A DNA stretch of 64,000 nt from Chloroflexota bacterium (GTDB lineage Bacteria; Chloroflexota; UBA11872; VXNJ01): positions 62,001 to 126,000 of the forward strand of contig JAPOWW010000011.1 of NCBI GenBank assembly GCA_026707405.1. The letters run 5' to 3'. How positions within the stretch are numbered: position 1 is the stretch's first letter; each line of letters begins with the position of its first letter. The position numbers and the translations under genes are program-made. Positions 54,781 through 63,426 of the stretch are shown here, piece by piece. The notes beneath the pieces are model-generated. The model saw nothing but the letters and a program-made list of their open reading frames with translations. It was not told the DNA's origin and did not search any database.

Positions 54781-54882
54781 ATCCCGCCGTGCCGGGCGCA
54801 ATCCGGCTTGACGAGACGGTATGCATCGGCGTGCGCTAATGGAATGCCGAGTGTCCCTATCACGCGTCCAAGCGACGTAAGC

Positions 54883-56964
54883 TCATTCGTACTCCACAAG
54901 CGCCATTGCCAGCGTCTCGAAGGGTTCGAATCCGATCTTTACGTACGGCCCGGCTCTCTCGAACGCTAGCGGCTCGCAGTCGGGTATACGGAACGCCCCG
55001 CTCGGGTCTCGGCCATAGGGCAGCTGCACCTTGATTGTCGCGCCAACTGGGATCGCAGGAGGTTGTGATTGCATGTTCAGCATCCCCAGCAATAAACGCC
55101 GGTTCTCCGGCTGATCGAACAGCGTCACCTCGATCGACGGGTGCGTTTCTGCTTCAAACTTGTACGGTGCTGGCAAGAGTCGTTTCAATAACGCCAGAAC
55201 GAGCCTCGCATTTACCTGCTGGGCCACGGACTCAATCGGCGCCGCAACCCAGACCGCCTTACCCTTACCGTACGAGTGCACGACTATTCCGGGATCTGAT
55301 CCCGCCGTGACTGCTGGCGGATCGCTGATGATCGCAGCGAAGCGGCTGCCTATGGCGCGTCCGGCTTCGGGCGCCGTGAACGGTAGCGTCACCGTCGCCA
55401 GCACCTCCGCTTCCGGCAGCGTCTCCGCCCGAATCATCGCTCCGCCGAAGATAAGGTGGTCCTGCGGCCAGATAGTCTTCGCCACCGCCTCATCGACAGG
55501 CGTCAAATACGTGACCCTTGTCCCTAAAGTTCCCATGTAACGGACGCCCAATACGTCTTCCAGCAGATAACGAGGCCCGGCCTCGTAGAACCGGTCCAGC
55601 GACGACGGCCCGCTGGCATAGAGCACTCCGCCGTCTTCGACGAATTGCCTGAATACGGCGGCTTGAGACTCCTTCATCTCTAGCACGTTAGGCACAATGA
55701 CCGCTCGATATCTTCCTAGCTGATGTAGAGTCGCGTTAGTCACCACCCCGAAGGGAACATGGCCCTCTCGCAGGATGTTGGCTATTCCAACGAGTGCGTC
55801 TCGGTGCGGAAGTTCATCGATCGCCTGCACCTTGGCCACGTGCACGCCGTTCTCGTCAGGGTTGTACATAGACTCCTTGTCGTAGTAGATCGCAACGTCC
55901 GCTAGCAGTTCGCCGCCCAGGAACTCTTCGTAAGGAGCTCGCTCGGCATTCAGCCCCCGCATGAAGTCATAGACTTCGCCGTTAAGCGTGCCATCGGCGT
56001 TGATCGCATCTATCAGCATGAGGGCTGCCGAGTGAAGCGTTGGTACGAACGATTCGACCCTTATCTGATCCTTGGGCTTGATCGTCACGTGGTCGGTCAT
56101 GCCGATTGTGCGGGAGGTGGCCATCTCGAATGGGCGATCGCGAGTCAGGCTGGCGTACGCCTTGCACACCAGCGAGTGAGACGCCGGACCTCCGTAGAAA
56201 TCTCCAGTTACGAAGTCGCAAGCCTCCGCCAACTCGAGCGGCGCTCCGAGCTGCCAGCTATGGAAGACGGTTGCGAACTGGTGGTAGACGGAAATGGGAC
56301 GTATCTGCTTCACGGTGCGGGTCATGTCGTTAACGAAGTCCAGTAGCCATGCCTGCCTGGCGCTCTGGAATATCCTCCACGCCGGGTCGTTCCAGTCAAC
56401 GATCCGCGGCGGTTCGGCATCGTGCTCCTTCCAAAAGCGTGCGGTGCAGTGGGTGCAATAGCAGACATCGGGCCACATCGTCATATCGACGAAAATTGCC
56501 TCAAATTCATAGCTTCCGACAAGCTCGCGTAGGAGGTCGCGAATGTAGTCCCGGTATGGAGAGTTGGGGCACGCGAATCCATAGCGCCCCTGCATTATCT
56601 TGTCGTCTCCACCGGCGGGACGGACTCGCCAGTCGGGATGCTTCTCATAGGCCCAGTTGTCCCAGATCACGTGGAAATAGCAGACCGTATGGAGGCCATG
56701 GCGTCGACACTCTTCCAACACCTCTCCGAAGTAATCCCGACCACCCATGTTCGAGTGCGCCTCACCAACTTTCGTGGGCCACAGACACAACCCGGCGCAC
56801 GAGATCGCGTATTGCTGGTATGACTGAAAGCCGGCGCGTGCGATTGTCGCCACACAATCGACAGGGTCGAAGCGACCTAGCAAGTCGGGATGCCAATCGG
56901 GAACGTGCATGTCCACGAGCAGCCGACGAAAAACATCATCCGGCCATTTGGTTACCTGACTCAT
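54883..56964 (-). CDS. Putative glycoside hydrolase with CYCxxC motif and trimerisation-like domain
   Basis: The 693-residue protein shares its layout with that encoded at 31164-33287. The barrel-like N-terminus carries EAIFVDMTMWPDVCYCTHCTARFW (CYCxxC near residue 170). The glutamine-amidotransferase-like middle domain has YRAVIVPNVLEMKESQ and FVEDGGVLYASGPS near 430-460, and a beta domain follows. Barrel residue Asp in FVDMTMW lies where such enzymes place a catalytic or binding acid. The ATG follows GGAGGGGG on the minus strand. The substrate is unknown; 6-deoxyhexose or galactose linkages are guesses from the domain order. Confidence 0.7.
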   Translation of the reverse strand: MSQVTKWPDDVFRRLLVDMHVPDWHPDLLGRFDPVDCVATIARAGFQSYQQYAISCAGLCLWPTKVGEAHSNMGGRDYFGEVLEECRRHGLHTVCYFHVIWDNWAYEKHPDWRVRPAGGDDKIMQGRYGFACPNSPYRDYIRDLLRELVGSYEFEAIFVDMTMWPDVCYCTHCTARFWKEHDAEPPRIVDWNDPAWRIFQSARQAWLLDFVNDMTRTVKQIRPISVYHQFATVFHSWQLGAPLELAEACDFVTGDFYGGPASHSLVCKAYASLTRDRPFEMATSRTIGMTDHVTIKPKDQIRVESFVPTLHSAALMLIDAINADGTLNGEVYDFMRGLNAERAPYEEFLGGELLADVAIYYDKESMYNPDENGVHVAKVQAIDELPHRDALVGIANILREGHVPFGVVTNATLHQLGRYRAVIVPNVLEMKESQAAVFRQFVEDGGVLYASGPSSLDRFYEAGPRYLLEDVLGVRYMGTLGTRVTYLTPVDEAVAKTIWPQDHLIFGGAMIRAETLPEAEVLATVTLPFTAPEAGRAIGSRFAAIISDPPAVTAGSDPGIVVHSYGKGKAVWVAAPIESVAQQVNARLVLALLKRLLPAPYKFEAETHPSIEVTLFDQPENRRLLLGMLNMQSQPPAIPVGATIKVQLPYGRDPSGAFRIPDCEPLAFERAGPYVKIGFEPFETLAMALVEYE

Positions 56965-57139
56965 CCCCCTCCAACTCCTCCCGGTCGACTACCAGCGTCG
57001 CAATCCTTCACCGCCCTAACTTGCTTCACGGCTCGTCCCGTGACCGGGGCCTGATTAGCCGCTTGGCTCTGCCGGACTACTCCCCATCAACCGTTCAACT
57101 GGACCGGCCGGAGCGGTTTCTGTACTCTTCGGCCGTCCT

Positions 57140-59044
57140 CTAGCGCCGCCACTCGGCAATGTTCCACAAATCGCTGTCCCAACCGTTCAGCCGGACGCCT
57201 TGCAATGTACTCAAATGGGCGGCAACCCTTCCCCGGTTAACGAGTGGAATTTCCGAATAGCTCTGCACCAGCGCATCGTTCAGCTCTTTGACAAGCGCGT
57301 CGCGTTCGGGCCCTGGCCGGGCTTGTGCCAAGCGTGCATATAGATGGTCGTATTCGGGATTGCACCAGCGGGAATTGTTGTCGCCGGCCCAGTTGTTGTC
57401 CCTTGTCTGGATGTGGGCGCATGTCTGACCAGAAAGGTACTGTTGGGGATCTACGCCGGAATCTTCCGTGTACATCTGCACGTCGGCGAAGAATCTGCGG
57501 AACGACGCTTCCTTGTGAACGGCCGGATCGCCGCCGAAGAAGACTCCTGCGTCGTGCTGCACGAGGACAGTGTCAATGCCGATCTGTAACCACCAGTCGC
57601 GAATCAGCGCCTGTGTCTCTTGCCGAATGAAGTTGGTTGTCGTTTGGTAGGTAACGCGCAGAGACACTCCGTTGTATTCGCGAATGCCGTCGCCGTCTGT
57701 GTCCAGGACGCCGTTTTCGTCTAGCAACCGGTTGGCGCCTTCAGTGTCTTGGGTGAGGCATCTGTTGTTTGCCGTGGAAACGTACCTCTGAGGACCGGCG
57801 ATCATATTGCATTCGGCTTCCCCCGCGAAACCATATAGACGTTCCGAGATGAGTTCGCGGTCGATGGCCATCGACATCGCCCGGGGAATCGGCGTAAAGG
57901 TCAGGAATGGGTGTGGGTTCCGTCCGTCCAGATATTCAGAGCGATTTTCCCCGAGCGCAGGGTCCGGGTTGGTATGGTTCACTACGATGCGTTCGACTAG
58001 GCTTCCTAAGGCGTAGACAATTTTGTCTCGCCCCGCCGCTTCCAGCTTCGCCAATGTTTCAGGGACCACCTGTATGTTCCAGGCATAGTCGGCTTCGGCG
58101 AGTTCCAAAACGGCGCGGGCCGCAGTAACGGCGTCACCTCCTCCTTTGAGGACAACACGGTCGAAATAGGCCGCCTCCCCCCGGTAGAACGGGTTGCGCT
58201 CGTATACTGCCCCGTCGCCTTGCTTGAAACTGATGATGCGGTAGGGGCCGGTACCGAGAGGGAAAGTGTTCTGCGCCGTGCAGGTCACAGCCGCTGCACC
58301 GATACACTTGGCGAATTGGCGGCTGCTTATCACCGGCGAACCTGCTCCAACGAAGGCGCTGTATGGATATGACGTTGGCGCTTCGAAGTTGATTTTGACC
58401 GTGCGGCTATCGAGAGATTCAACGGATTCAATGCCAGCGAAGGCTCCGGCGCGAACGCAGCCGGTGTTTACGTCGACGCAGTAACGCCACGTAAATACCA
58501 CATCGTCGGCCGTCATGACGCTGCCATCCGACCACCTCAAATTCTCTTTCAGCTTCCAGGTGATCGACATCAGGTCAGGCGAAACGCCGCCGTTTTCAAG
58601 CGTCGGCACTGAGACAGCCAGTTTGGGCACGATTTTGCCGTCAGGGGCGTAGTTGGCTAGGGGTTCAAGCGTTACCGCGCTCGCATCCCGGTCTTTGAAG
58701 CCGCTCGACAGATATGGTGTGGGCAGGGATGGAGCCTGCCAGTAGAGGATCGTCAAGACTCTCTCGTCAGCGGGCGTGACAGCCGGTGTTTCCGCCAAGT
58801 TGGCCCAAGCAAACAGGGTGCGCGCATCATCGCGGTGTTCGTTCCGGCAGGCCTCTTCCGCAGCATCCCCGAACACCCGTTGGTAGATGCCAACGTTGTC
58901 ATGGTTGCCGAGAGACATCTCGACGAGATCGTTTAGTTCGACGCATGTCGTCGGCCACTTTGCGCTCGCCACCGCGGCCATAACGACCGTTGCCAGCATC
59001 GCGAAAACTAACGCGAGCGACAGTCTTATCCGGTTGTTAGACAT
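57140..59044 (-). CDS. Family 5 (peptide/nickel-type) ABC substrate-binding protein, orphan
   Basis: The 634-residue secreted protein has a signal peptide (LSLALVFAMLATVVMAAVASA) with no lipobox. An N-terminal module of about 60 residues contains paired cysteines (TTCVEL...EEACRNEH). Then comes a family 5 binding domain of the DppA/OppA type: LEPLANYAPDGKIVPKLA, WKLKENLRWSDGSVMTADDVVFTW near 165-190, and GTGPYRIISFKQGD near 270. No permease or ATPase genes flank it, so its membrane partners are elsewhere. The ATG at 59044 follows AGGAAGG closely; a GTG at 59047 is also possible. Confidence 0.88.
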   Translation of the reverse strand: MSNNRIRLSLALVFAMLATVVMAAVASAKWPTTCVELNDLVEMSLGNHDNVGIYQRVFGDAAEEACRNEHRDDARTLFAWANLAETPAVTPADERVLTILYWQAPSLPTPYLSSGFKDRDASAVTLEPLANYAPDGKIVPKLAVSVPTLENGGVSPDLMSITWKLKENLRWSDGSVMTADDVVFTWRYCVDVNTGCVRAGAFAGIESVESLDSRTVKINFEAPTSYPYSAFVGAGSPVISSRQFAKCIGAAAVTCTAQNTFPLGTGPYRIISFKQGDGAVYERNPFYRGEAAYFDRVVLKGGGDAVTAARAVLELAEADYAWNIQVVPETLAKLEAAGRDKIVYALGSLVERIVVNHTNPDPALGENRSEYLDGRNPHPFLTFTPIPRAMSMAIDRELISERLYGFAGEAECNMIAGPQRYVSTANNRCLTQDTEGANRLLDENGVLDTDGDGIREYNGVSLRVTYQTTTNFIRQETQALIRDWWLQIGIDTVLVQHDAGVFFGGDPAVHKEASFRRFFADVQMYTEDSGVDPQQYLSGQTCAHIQTRDNNWAGDNNSRWCNPEYDHLYARLAQARPGPERDALVKELNDALVQSYSEIPLVNRGRVAAHLSTLQGVRLNGWDSDLWNIAEWRR

Positions 59045-59210
59045 CACCTTCCTGCCCTCGGTAACGAGAAATCTGACAGCTCGCTGGACGATGATACATA
59101 GGCAGCTATATCCCTCTGAGGACTTTCTCTCGGTTGTGGCCGGGTGTTGCCATCACGCTAGCCGCCATCTTCAGGCCGCGTGGTGCGACGAATGGCATTT
59201 GGACTAAGGG

Positions 59211-59242
59211 CACAGTCACACTCTTGGAGGAGTGTGACTGTG
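59211..59242 (-). terminator. Perfect 13-base-pair hairpin after the flavin oxidoreductase gene
   Basis: CACAGTCACACTC (59211-59223) and GAGTGTGACTGTG (59230-59242) pair without mismatch around TTGGAG. The hairpin begins two bases after the stop codon of the minus-strand gene at 59245. No T-run follows on the minus strand, so it may work as a 3' stabiliser or a terminator without a U-tract. Confidence 0.6.
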
Positions 59243-59244
59243 GG

Positions 59245-60321
59245 TCAACCCTGGGTGACAGCCACCGGTTGGTCGACGAAGTTGGGCATTACCTCTTCGG
59301 CGAACATCTGGATGCATCGCAAGGCCTTTCCCTGCTCGAGTCCCGCCTTGCCGAATGTGCCGCGGATGGATCTAATGCCCTTGGATCTAAGATTTTCGAT
59401 CCTCTCGCAAACGACTTCGGGCGTGCCGACTAGGGGGAGCATTCCTTCCTTGAGCGCGCGTTTCGCTCCTACCAGCCGATCCTCGTCGCGCTTTGCCCAG
59501 TGCTTGAAGCCGTCTGGAATGGTCCCGTCAGCGCGCTTCGGATTGCCTACCCTTCTGAACACTTCGTTGATTTCATCTTCGAGCCCGATCAAGTCCGACT
59601 CAGCCTCCTCCATGGTCGGCGCGACGTATACGTCCATGCCAACCGCCAGATCGATATGCTCGTGGGGATAGCCGTAGTGCTCCATCCGCTCGTGCCAAAG
59701 ATCCATAACCTGAGAGACTTGCCCCATCACCGCGGTCGGTCCACCGACGATTATCTCTAGACCCAGCTTGGCCGCGTAGTCCACACTCTCCGGACTCGTA
59801 CTCACCGCGATCGTAACCGGCAGCGGTTTTTGAATCGGCTTGGGAATTACCAGCAGGTCTTCGACATCGACGAACTGGCCCTTATAGGTCAGCGGACCTT
59901 CCTCCCAGCACTTTCGGATGACGTCGAGATATTCGCGAAACCTTGGTCTGGCCTCTTCGATGTTCGCTCCCAGGCCGCGAAACTCCTGCGCCTGATATCC
60001 GGCACCTATACCCAGCGTGAATCTGCCGTTCGACAGAATGTCTATCGTCGCCGCTTCTTCAGCCACCATGATGGGATTGTGAAACGGCAGTACTACCACG
60101 GCGCTTCCGATTCGCGCGTACTTAGTGCGCTGCGCCACGTAACCCAGCATCGACCAAATGCCGGAGATGATTCCGTGCCGGGAGAAGTGATGCTCGCCGA
60201 GCCATATCTCGTCCATTCCCAGCCTGTCCGCTAGCTCGACCTTCTCCATCACGTCGCTGATGCTTTGCGGAATGGAGACCTCCGGGTGCCATCTGATGAT
60301 CTCAAACTGACCGAATTTCAT
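59245..60321 (-). CDS. LLM-class flavin-dependent oxidoreductase
   Basis: The 358-residue luciferase-like protein carries GMDEIWLGEHHFSRHG near residue 34, AEEAATIDILSNGRFTLGIGAGYQAQEF near 86-113, and GTPEVVCERIENL near 300. It is about 50 residues shorter than the one at 19536 and differs through most of the protein. It would oxidise a small organic substrate with reduced flavin. It diverges from a decayed SDR gene. A perfect hairpin follows its stop codon. Confidence 0.92.
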   Translation of the reverse strand: MKFGQFEIIRWHPEVSIPQSISDVMEKVELADRLGMDEIWLGEHHFSRHGIISGIWSMLGYVAQRTKYARIGSAVVVLPFHNPIMVAEEAATIDILSNGRFTLGIGAGYQAQEFRGLGANIEEARPRFREYLDVIRKCWEEGPLTYKGQFVDVEDLLVIPKPIQKPLPVTIAVSTSPESVDYAAKLGLEIIVGGPTAVMGQVSQVMDLWHERMEHYGYPHEHIDLAVGMDVYVAPTMEEAESDLIGLEDEINEVFRRVGNPKRADGTIPDGFKHWAKRDEDRLVGAKRALKEGMLPLVGTPEVVCERIENLRSKGIRSIRGTFGKAGLEQGKALRCIQMFAEEVMPNFVDQPVAVTQG

Positions 60322-60491
60322 CTCACGTTCCCGCGGGCACCGCTAGGCGGCGGTTATGTTCCATCATGCATCGGCGCATACTATATCGCGGGGAAACTGG
60401 CGGAGCGGGCGGCGTTTCGGAAAAATGTGGCCGAGCGCCAGGCGTCCGCGCCGCCTTTCGAGCGCCAACGCAAAGCTGGGGGCTGAAATCG

Positions 60492-61264
60492 ATGCGCTTT
60501 GCCGGCAAGGTTGCCATCATCACCGGAGCGGCGAGCGGGATGGGAGCCGAAGAAGCAAGGCTGTTCGCCCGCGAGGGCTGCAAGGTAGTGATTTCCGATA
60601 TCTCCGACGATCCAGGCAATCGAGTGGTCGAGGAAATCCGCCAATCTGGAGGCGAAGCTCGTTTTTCCACACAGATGTGACGAGCGAGAAATCGTGGGAT
60701 GCGTTGATAGACGAATCGCTGGCGATATTCGGCGCGATAAACATACTCGTCAACAACGCCGGACTCAGCGGCTCATTCGTGACGGATGACGGCGATCTCG
60801 ATGCGTGGCACGCGCTGGTAAATGTGAATCTGACGGGTGTCTATCTCGGCACGAGAACCGTGTTGCCCGCAATGAAAGAAGCCGGCGGCGGTTCGATCGT
60901 GAACATCTCCTCTGCTTCAGGACTATTCGGATCCACTTTTGGTCATCCTGGATACCACGCTTCGAACGGAGGAGTTCGAATATTCACAAAGGCCATGGCG
61001 TTCAAGCATGGTCCCGATGGAATCCGCGTGAACTCGGTGCATCCGGGCTACATGCCGCCTATGAGGTCGGCCAATCCCGCGAGTAGCTCGGGAGGCCGAT
61101 TGGTTGGATATACGCCGCTTAGGAGACGTGGCGAGACTATCGACGTAGCAAATGCCGTGCTGTTCTTGGCTTCAGACGACGCTTCCTTCATTACAGGAGC
61201 TGAGCTGGTGGTCGACGGCGGCCTAACCGCCGGCTATGGCGGCTATCCTGATCTGACGGTGTAA
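60492..61264 (+). pseudogene. Frameshifted SDR gene with mutated active site
   Basis: The first part reads AGKVAIITGAASGMGAEEARLF and continues to GGEARF. There one T is missing from the run at 60662-60666, and the frame closes at TGA 60677-60679. The rest continues in the next frame as FHTDVTSEKSWDALIDES, NILVNNAGLSG, NISSASG and ends FITGAELVVDGG. The active-site motif expected as YHASK reads YHASN (near 60952-60966), so the catalytic Lys is also gone. Two independent losses argue for a pseudogene and not simply a sequencing error. Confidence 0.8.
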
Positions 61265-61461
61265 CTTACCCGGGAGAGTCCCAGCGACAGAGACCAGAGA
61301 TCGTGTATCTCCAATCTCGGCCAGTTCGATGACAGATACTCTGCTCGGCAACATGAGTCGCGGGTCACGGTTTGGTTAGTGCTCTCAATTTGAGACGCGC
61401 GAATATTCAACCAACATCGGACTGGCTCGGACCTGCCTGCCGGAATCAAGGGGGTGCAACG

Positions 61462-61995
61462 ATGTCGATTAGAGACGGTTGGCGTGGGCGTTTCTTCGAA
61501 GATTTCGACGTTGGCGACGTTTACCGGCATCCGCTCGGGCGGACGATCACCGAAGCTGACAATACCTGGTTCACGCTGTTAACGATGAACACCAATCCAT
61601 TGCACTTCGACGCCCATTATGCGGAAAAAGGTGAATTTGGACGTCCGTTGGTCAATTCGGCACTTACATTGGCCATCGTCCTCGGTCAGAGCGTGACCGA
61701 CACTAGCCAAAACGCGATAGCGAACCTCGGGTGGGACAAAATCCGCCTGACGCACCCGGTTTACGCGGGAGATACGCTGTATTCCGAGAGCGTCGTGATG
61801 GAAGTGCGAGAGTCGGAGTCCCGGCCACATGCCGGGATAGTGAAAGTTAAGACGCGCGGGTTAAACCAGCACGGCGATGTTTGCATCGACTACCTACGCA
61901 CCTTCATGGTCTACAAGACTGACGCGGCAATCTCTGATTCCACGTTTCCCGTTGCCGCTACGCCTATCGCTCACGGAGACGGGGATCCGATTTGA
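61462..61995 (+). CDS. MaoC-like hot-dog dehydratase
   Basis: The 177-residue protein matches MaoC-family enoyl-CoA or methylmalyl/mesaconyl-CoA type hydratases: FFEDFDVGDVYRHPLGRTITEADNTWFT, the hydratase motif LTMNTNPLHFD near residues 44-54, EFGRPLVNSALTLAIVLGQSV, and HPVYAGDTLYSES. In the motif the common Gly-Asp is Met-Asn while the His is kept. I believe some relatives share this, but it should be checked. The ATG has GGGGG upstream. Its TGA overlaps the TTG start of the CoA-transferase gene, so the two act on the same CoA ester. Confidence 0.87.
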   Translation: MSIRDGWRGRFFEDFDVGDVYRHPLGRTITEADNTWFTLLTMNTNPLHFDAHYAEKGEFGRPLVNSALTLAIVLGQSVTDTSQNAIANLGWDKIRLTHPVYAGDTLYSESVVMEVRESESRPHAGIVKVKTRGLNQHGDVCIDYLRTFMVYKTDAAISDSTFPVAATPIAHGDGDPI

Positions 61996-63203
61996 AACCA
62001 CTCGAGGACGTCCGAATCGTATCGCTCGAACAATGGGTGTCTGGGCCGTTTGGCACCGTGCACTTGGCCGATTTGGGGGCCGAGGTCATCAAGATAGAAG
62101 ACCCGCATCCCGGCGGCGACAGCGCACGTTATGCGACGCCCTATCAAGAAGGCGAGGACAGCCTCTTCTTCGAGACTTTCAATCGCAACAAGAAGAGCAT
62201 AAGTCTGGATCTTCGCAATCCTGAGGGACGTAAGGTCTTTGAGGATCTCGTTCGAGTCTCCGATGCCGTCTACTCGAATTTTCGAGGGGACGTGCCCAAG
62301 CGGTTGCGCATAACTTACGACGATTTGAAGCACTTGAATCCCCGGATCGTCTGCTGCGCGCTGAGCGGATTTGGCATGACGGGACCGCGGGCGGCTGATC
62401 CCTCCTACGATTACATGATTCAAGGTGTGGCTGGCTGGATGAGCATGACGGGCGAGCCGGATGGCCCGCCTGCGAAGTCCGGATTGCCTGTAGTCGATCT
62501 TGCCACCGGCTTCGCCGCTGCGTTGTCGTTGATGATCGGCATTCATACGGCCCGACGTGACGGCGTCGGCATGGACTGCGATGTGAGCCTCTTCGACGTG
62601 GCCTTGAGCATGTTGTCGTATCCCGGCACCTGGCATCTGACCAGCGGATTCCAGCCCGCGCGCACACGGCGATCGGCGCACCTCACGTTGGTGCCATTTC
62701 AGACCTTCAGGACGGCGGATGGGTGGATCGTCGCGGGCGGCGCTACACAAGCATTTTGGAAAGGAATGGCCACGGCGCTCGGTCGGTCCGATCTGGCAAA
62801 TGAACCGCGCTTCGAGACTTTCCAGGACAGGAGGAGGCACGCCGTCGAGCTGCTGGCGATAATTGAGCCGATCTTCGAGTCGCGTCCCACTGCACACTGG
62901 TTGGCGGCTCTGCGGGCCGCGGACGTGCCCTGCGATGCAGTCAACACGGTGGCCGAAGCGGTGAACGAACCTCAGGCCGCGGTGCGAGATATGGTCATTG
63001 AGGTCGACCATCCAAGGTTCGGGACCGTGCGCCAGCTGGCCAGTCCTTTGAAACTAGGCCGTTTCCGTCCTTCGTACCGAAGAGCGCCGCAACGCGACGA
63101 GGACCTGATGAGTGTGCTCGAGTCGGTGCTCGGCTACACCGCCGACCAAATCGCGGAGCTACATGCCGCGAAAGCGTTCGGCAAGCCGCAACGTAGAGAC
63201 TAG
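61992..63203 (+). CDS. CaiB/BaiF family CoA-transferase
   Basis: This class III CoA-transferase has 403 residues, the usual size. It opens with LEDVRIVSLEQWVSGPFGTVHLADLGAEVIKIEDP, continues with NKKSISLDLRNPEGRKVFEDLV near residue 66, and has GFGMTGP near 126. The DYMIQGVAGWMSMTG region near 140 is followed by PVVDLATGFAAAL near 166, which is typical of the family. These enzymes move CoA between acids, for example succinyl-CoA to mesaconate, carnitine or benzylsuccinate. The gene begins at TTG inside the stop codon of the MaoC-like gene. Together they could activate and hydrate a dicarboxylic acid. Confidence 0.92.
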   Translation: MKPLEDVRIVSLEQWVSGPFGTVHLADLGAEVIKIEDPHPGGDSARYATPYQEGEDSLFFETFNRNKKSISLDLRNPEGRKVFEDLVRVSDAVYSNFRGDVPKRLRITYDDLKHLNPRIVCCALSGFGMTGPRAADPSYDYMIQGVAGWMSMTGEPDGPPAKSGLPVVDLATGFAAALSLMIGIHTARRDGVGMDCDVSLFDVALSMLSYPGTWHLTSGFQPARTRRSAHLTLVPFQTFRTADGWIVAGGATQAFWKGMATALGRSDLANEPRFETFQDRRRHAVELLAIIEPIFESRPTAHWLAALRAADVPCDAVNTVAEAVNEPQAAVRDMVIEVDHPRFGTVRQLASPLKLGRFRPSYRRAPQRDEDLMSVLESVLGYTADQIAELHAAKAFGKPQRRD

Positions 63204-63426
63204 GGTGTAAGGCCCAAACTGGCTCTTGGAGTCGAATTCGCTAGAACGGTAGAGATGTTCAATCGATGGAGCATCGGAAACATGCTCTTATACGGTTACG
63301 GTTCCCCTTATTCATAATAAATGGTCGTCGCACGACAGACTGACTTTAGGTGTGTGCCGAGGGCGTTGCGCAGTGTTGCCGGTCATCTTTAGACGTTAAG
63401 CTCGAGAAAATGCCGTGCGGGAGATC

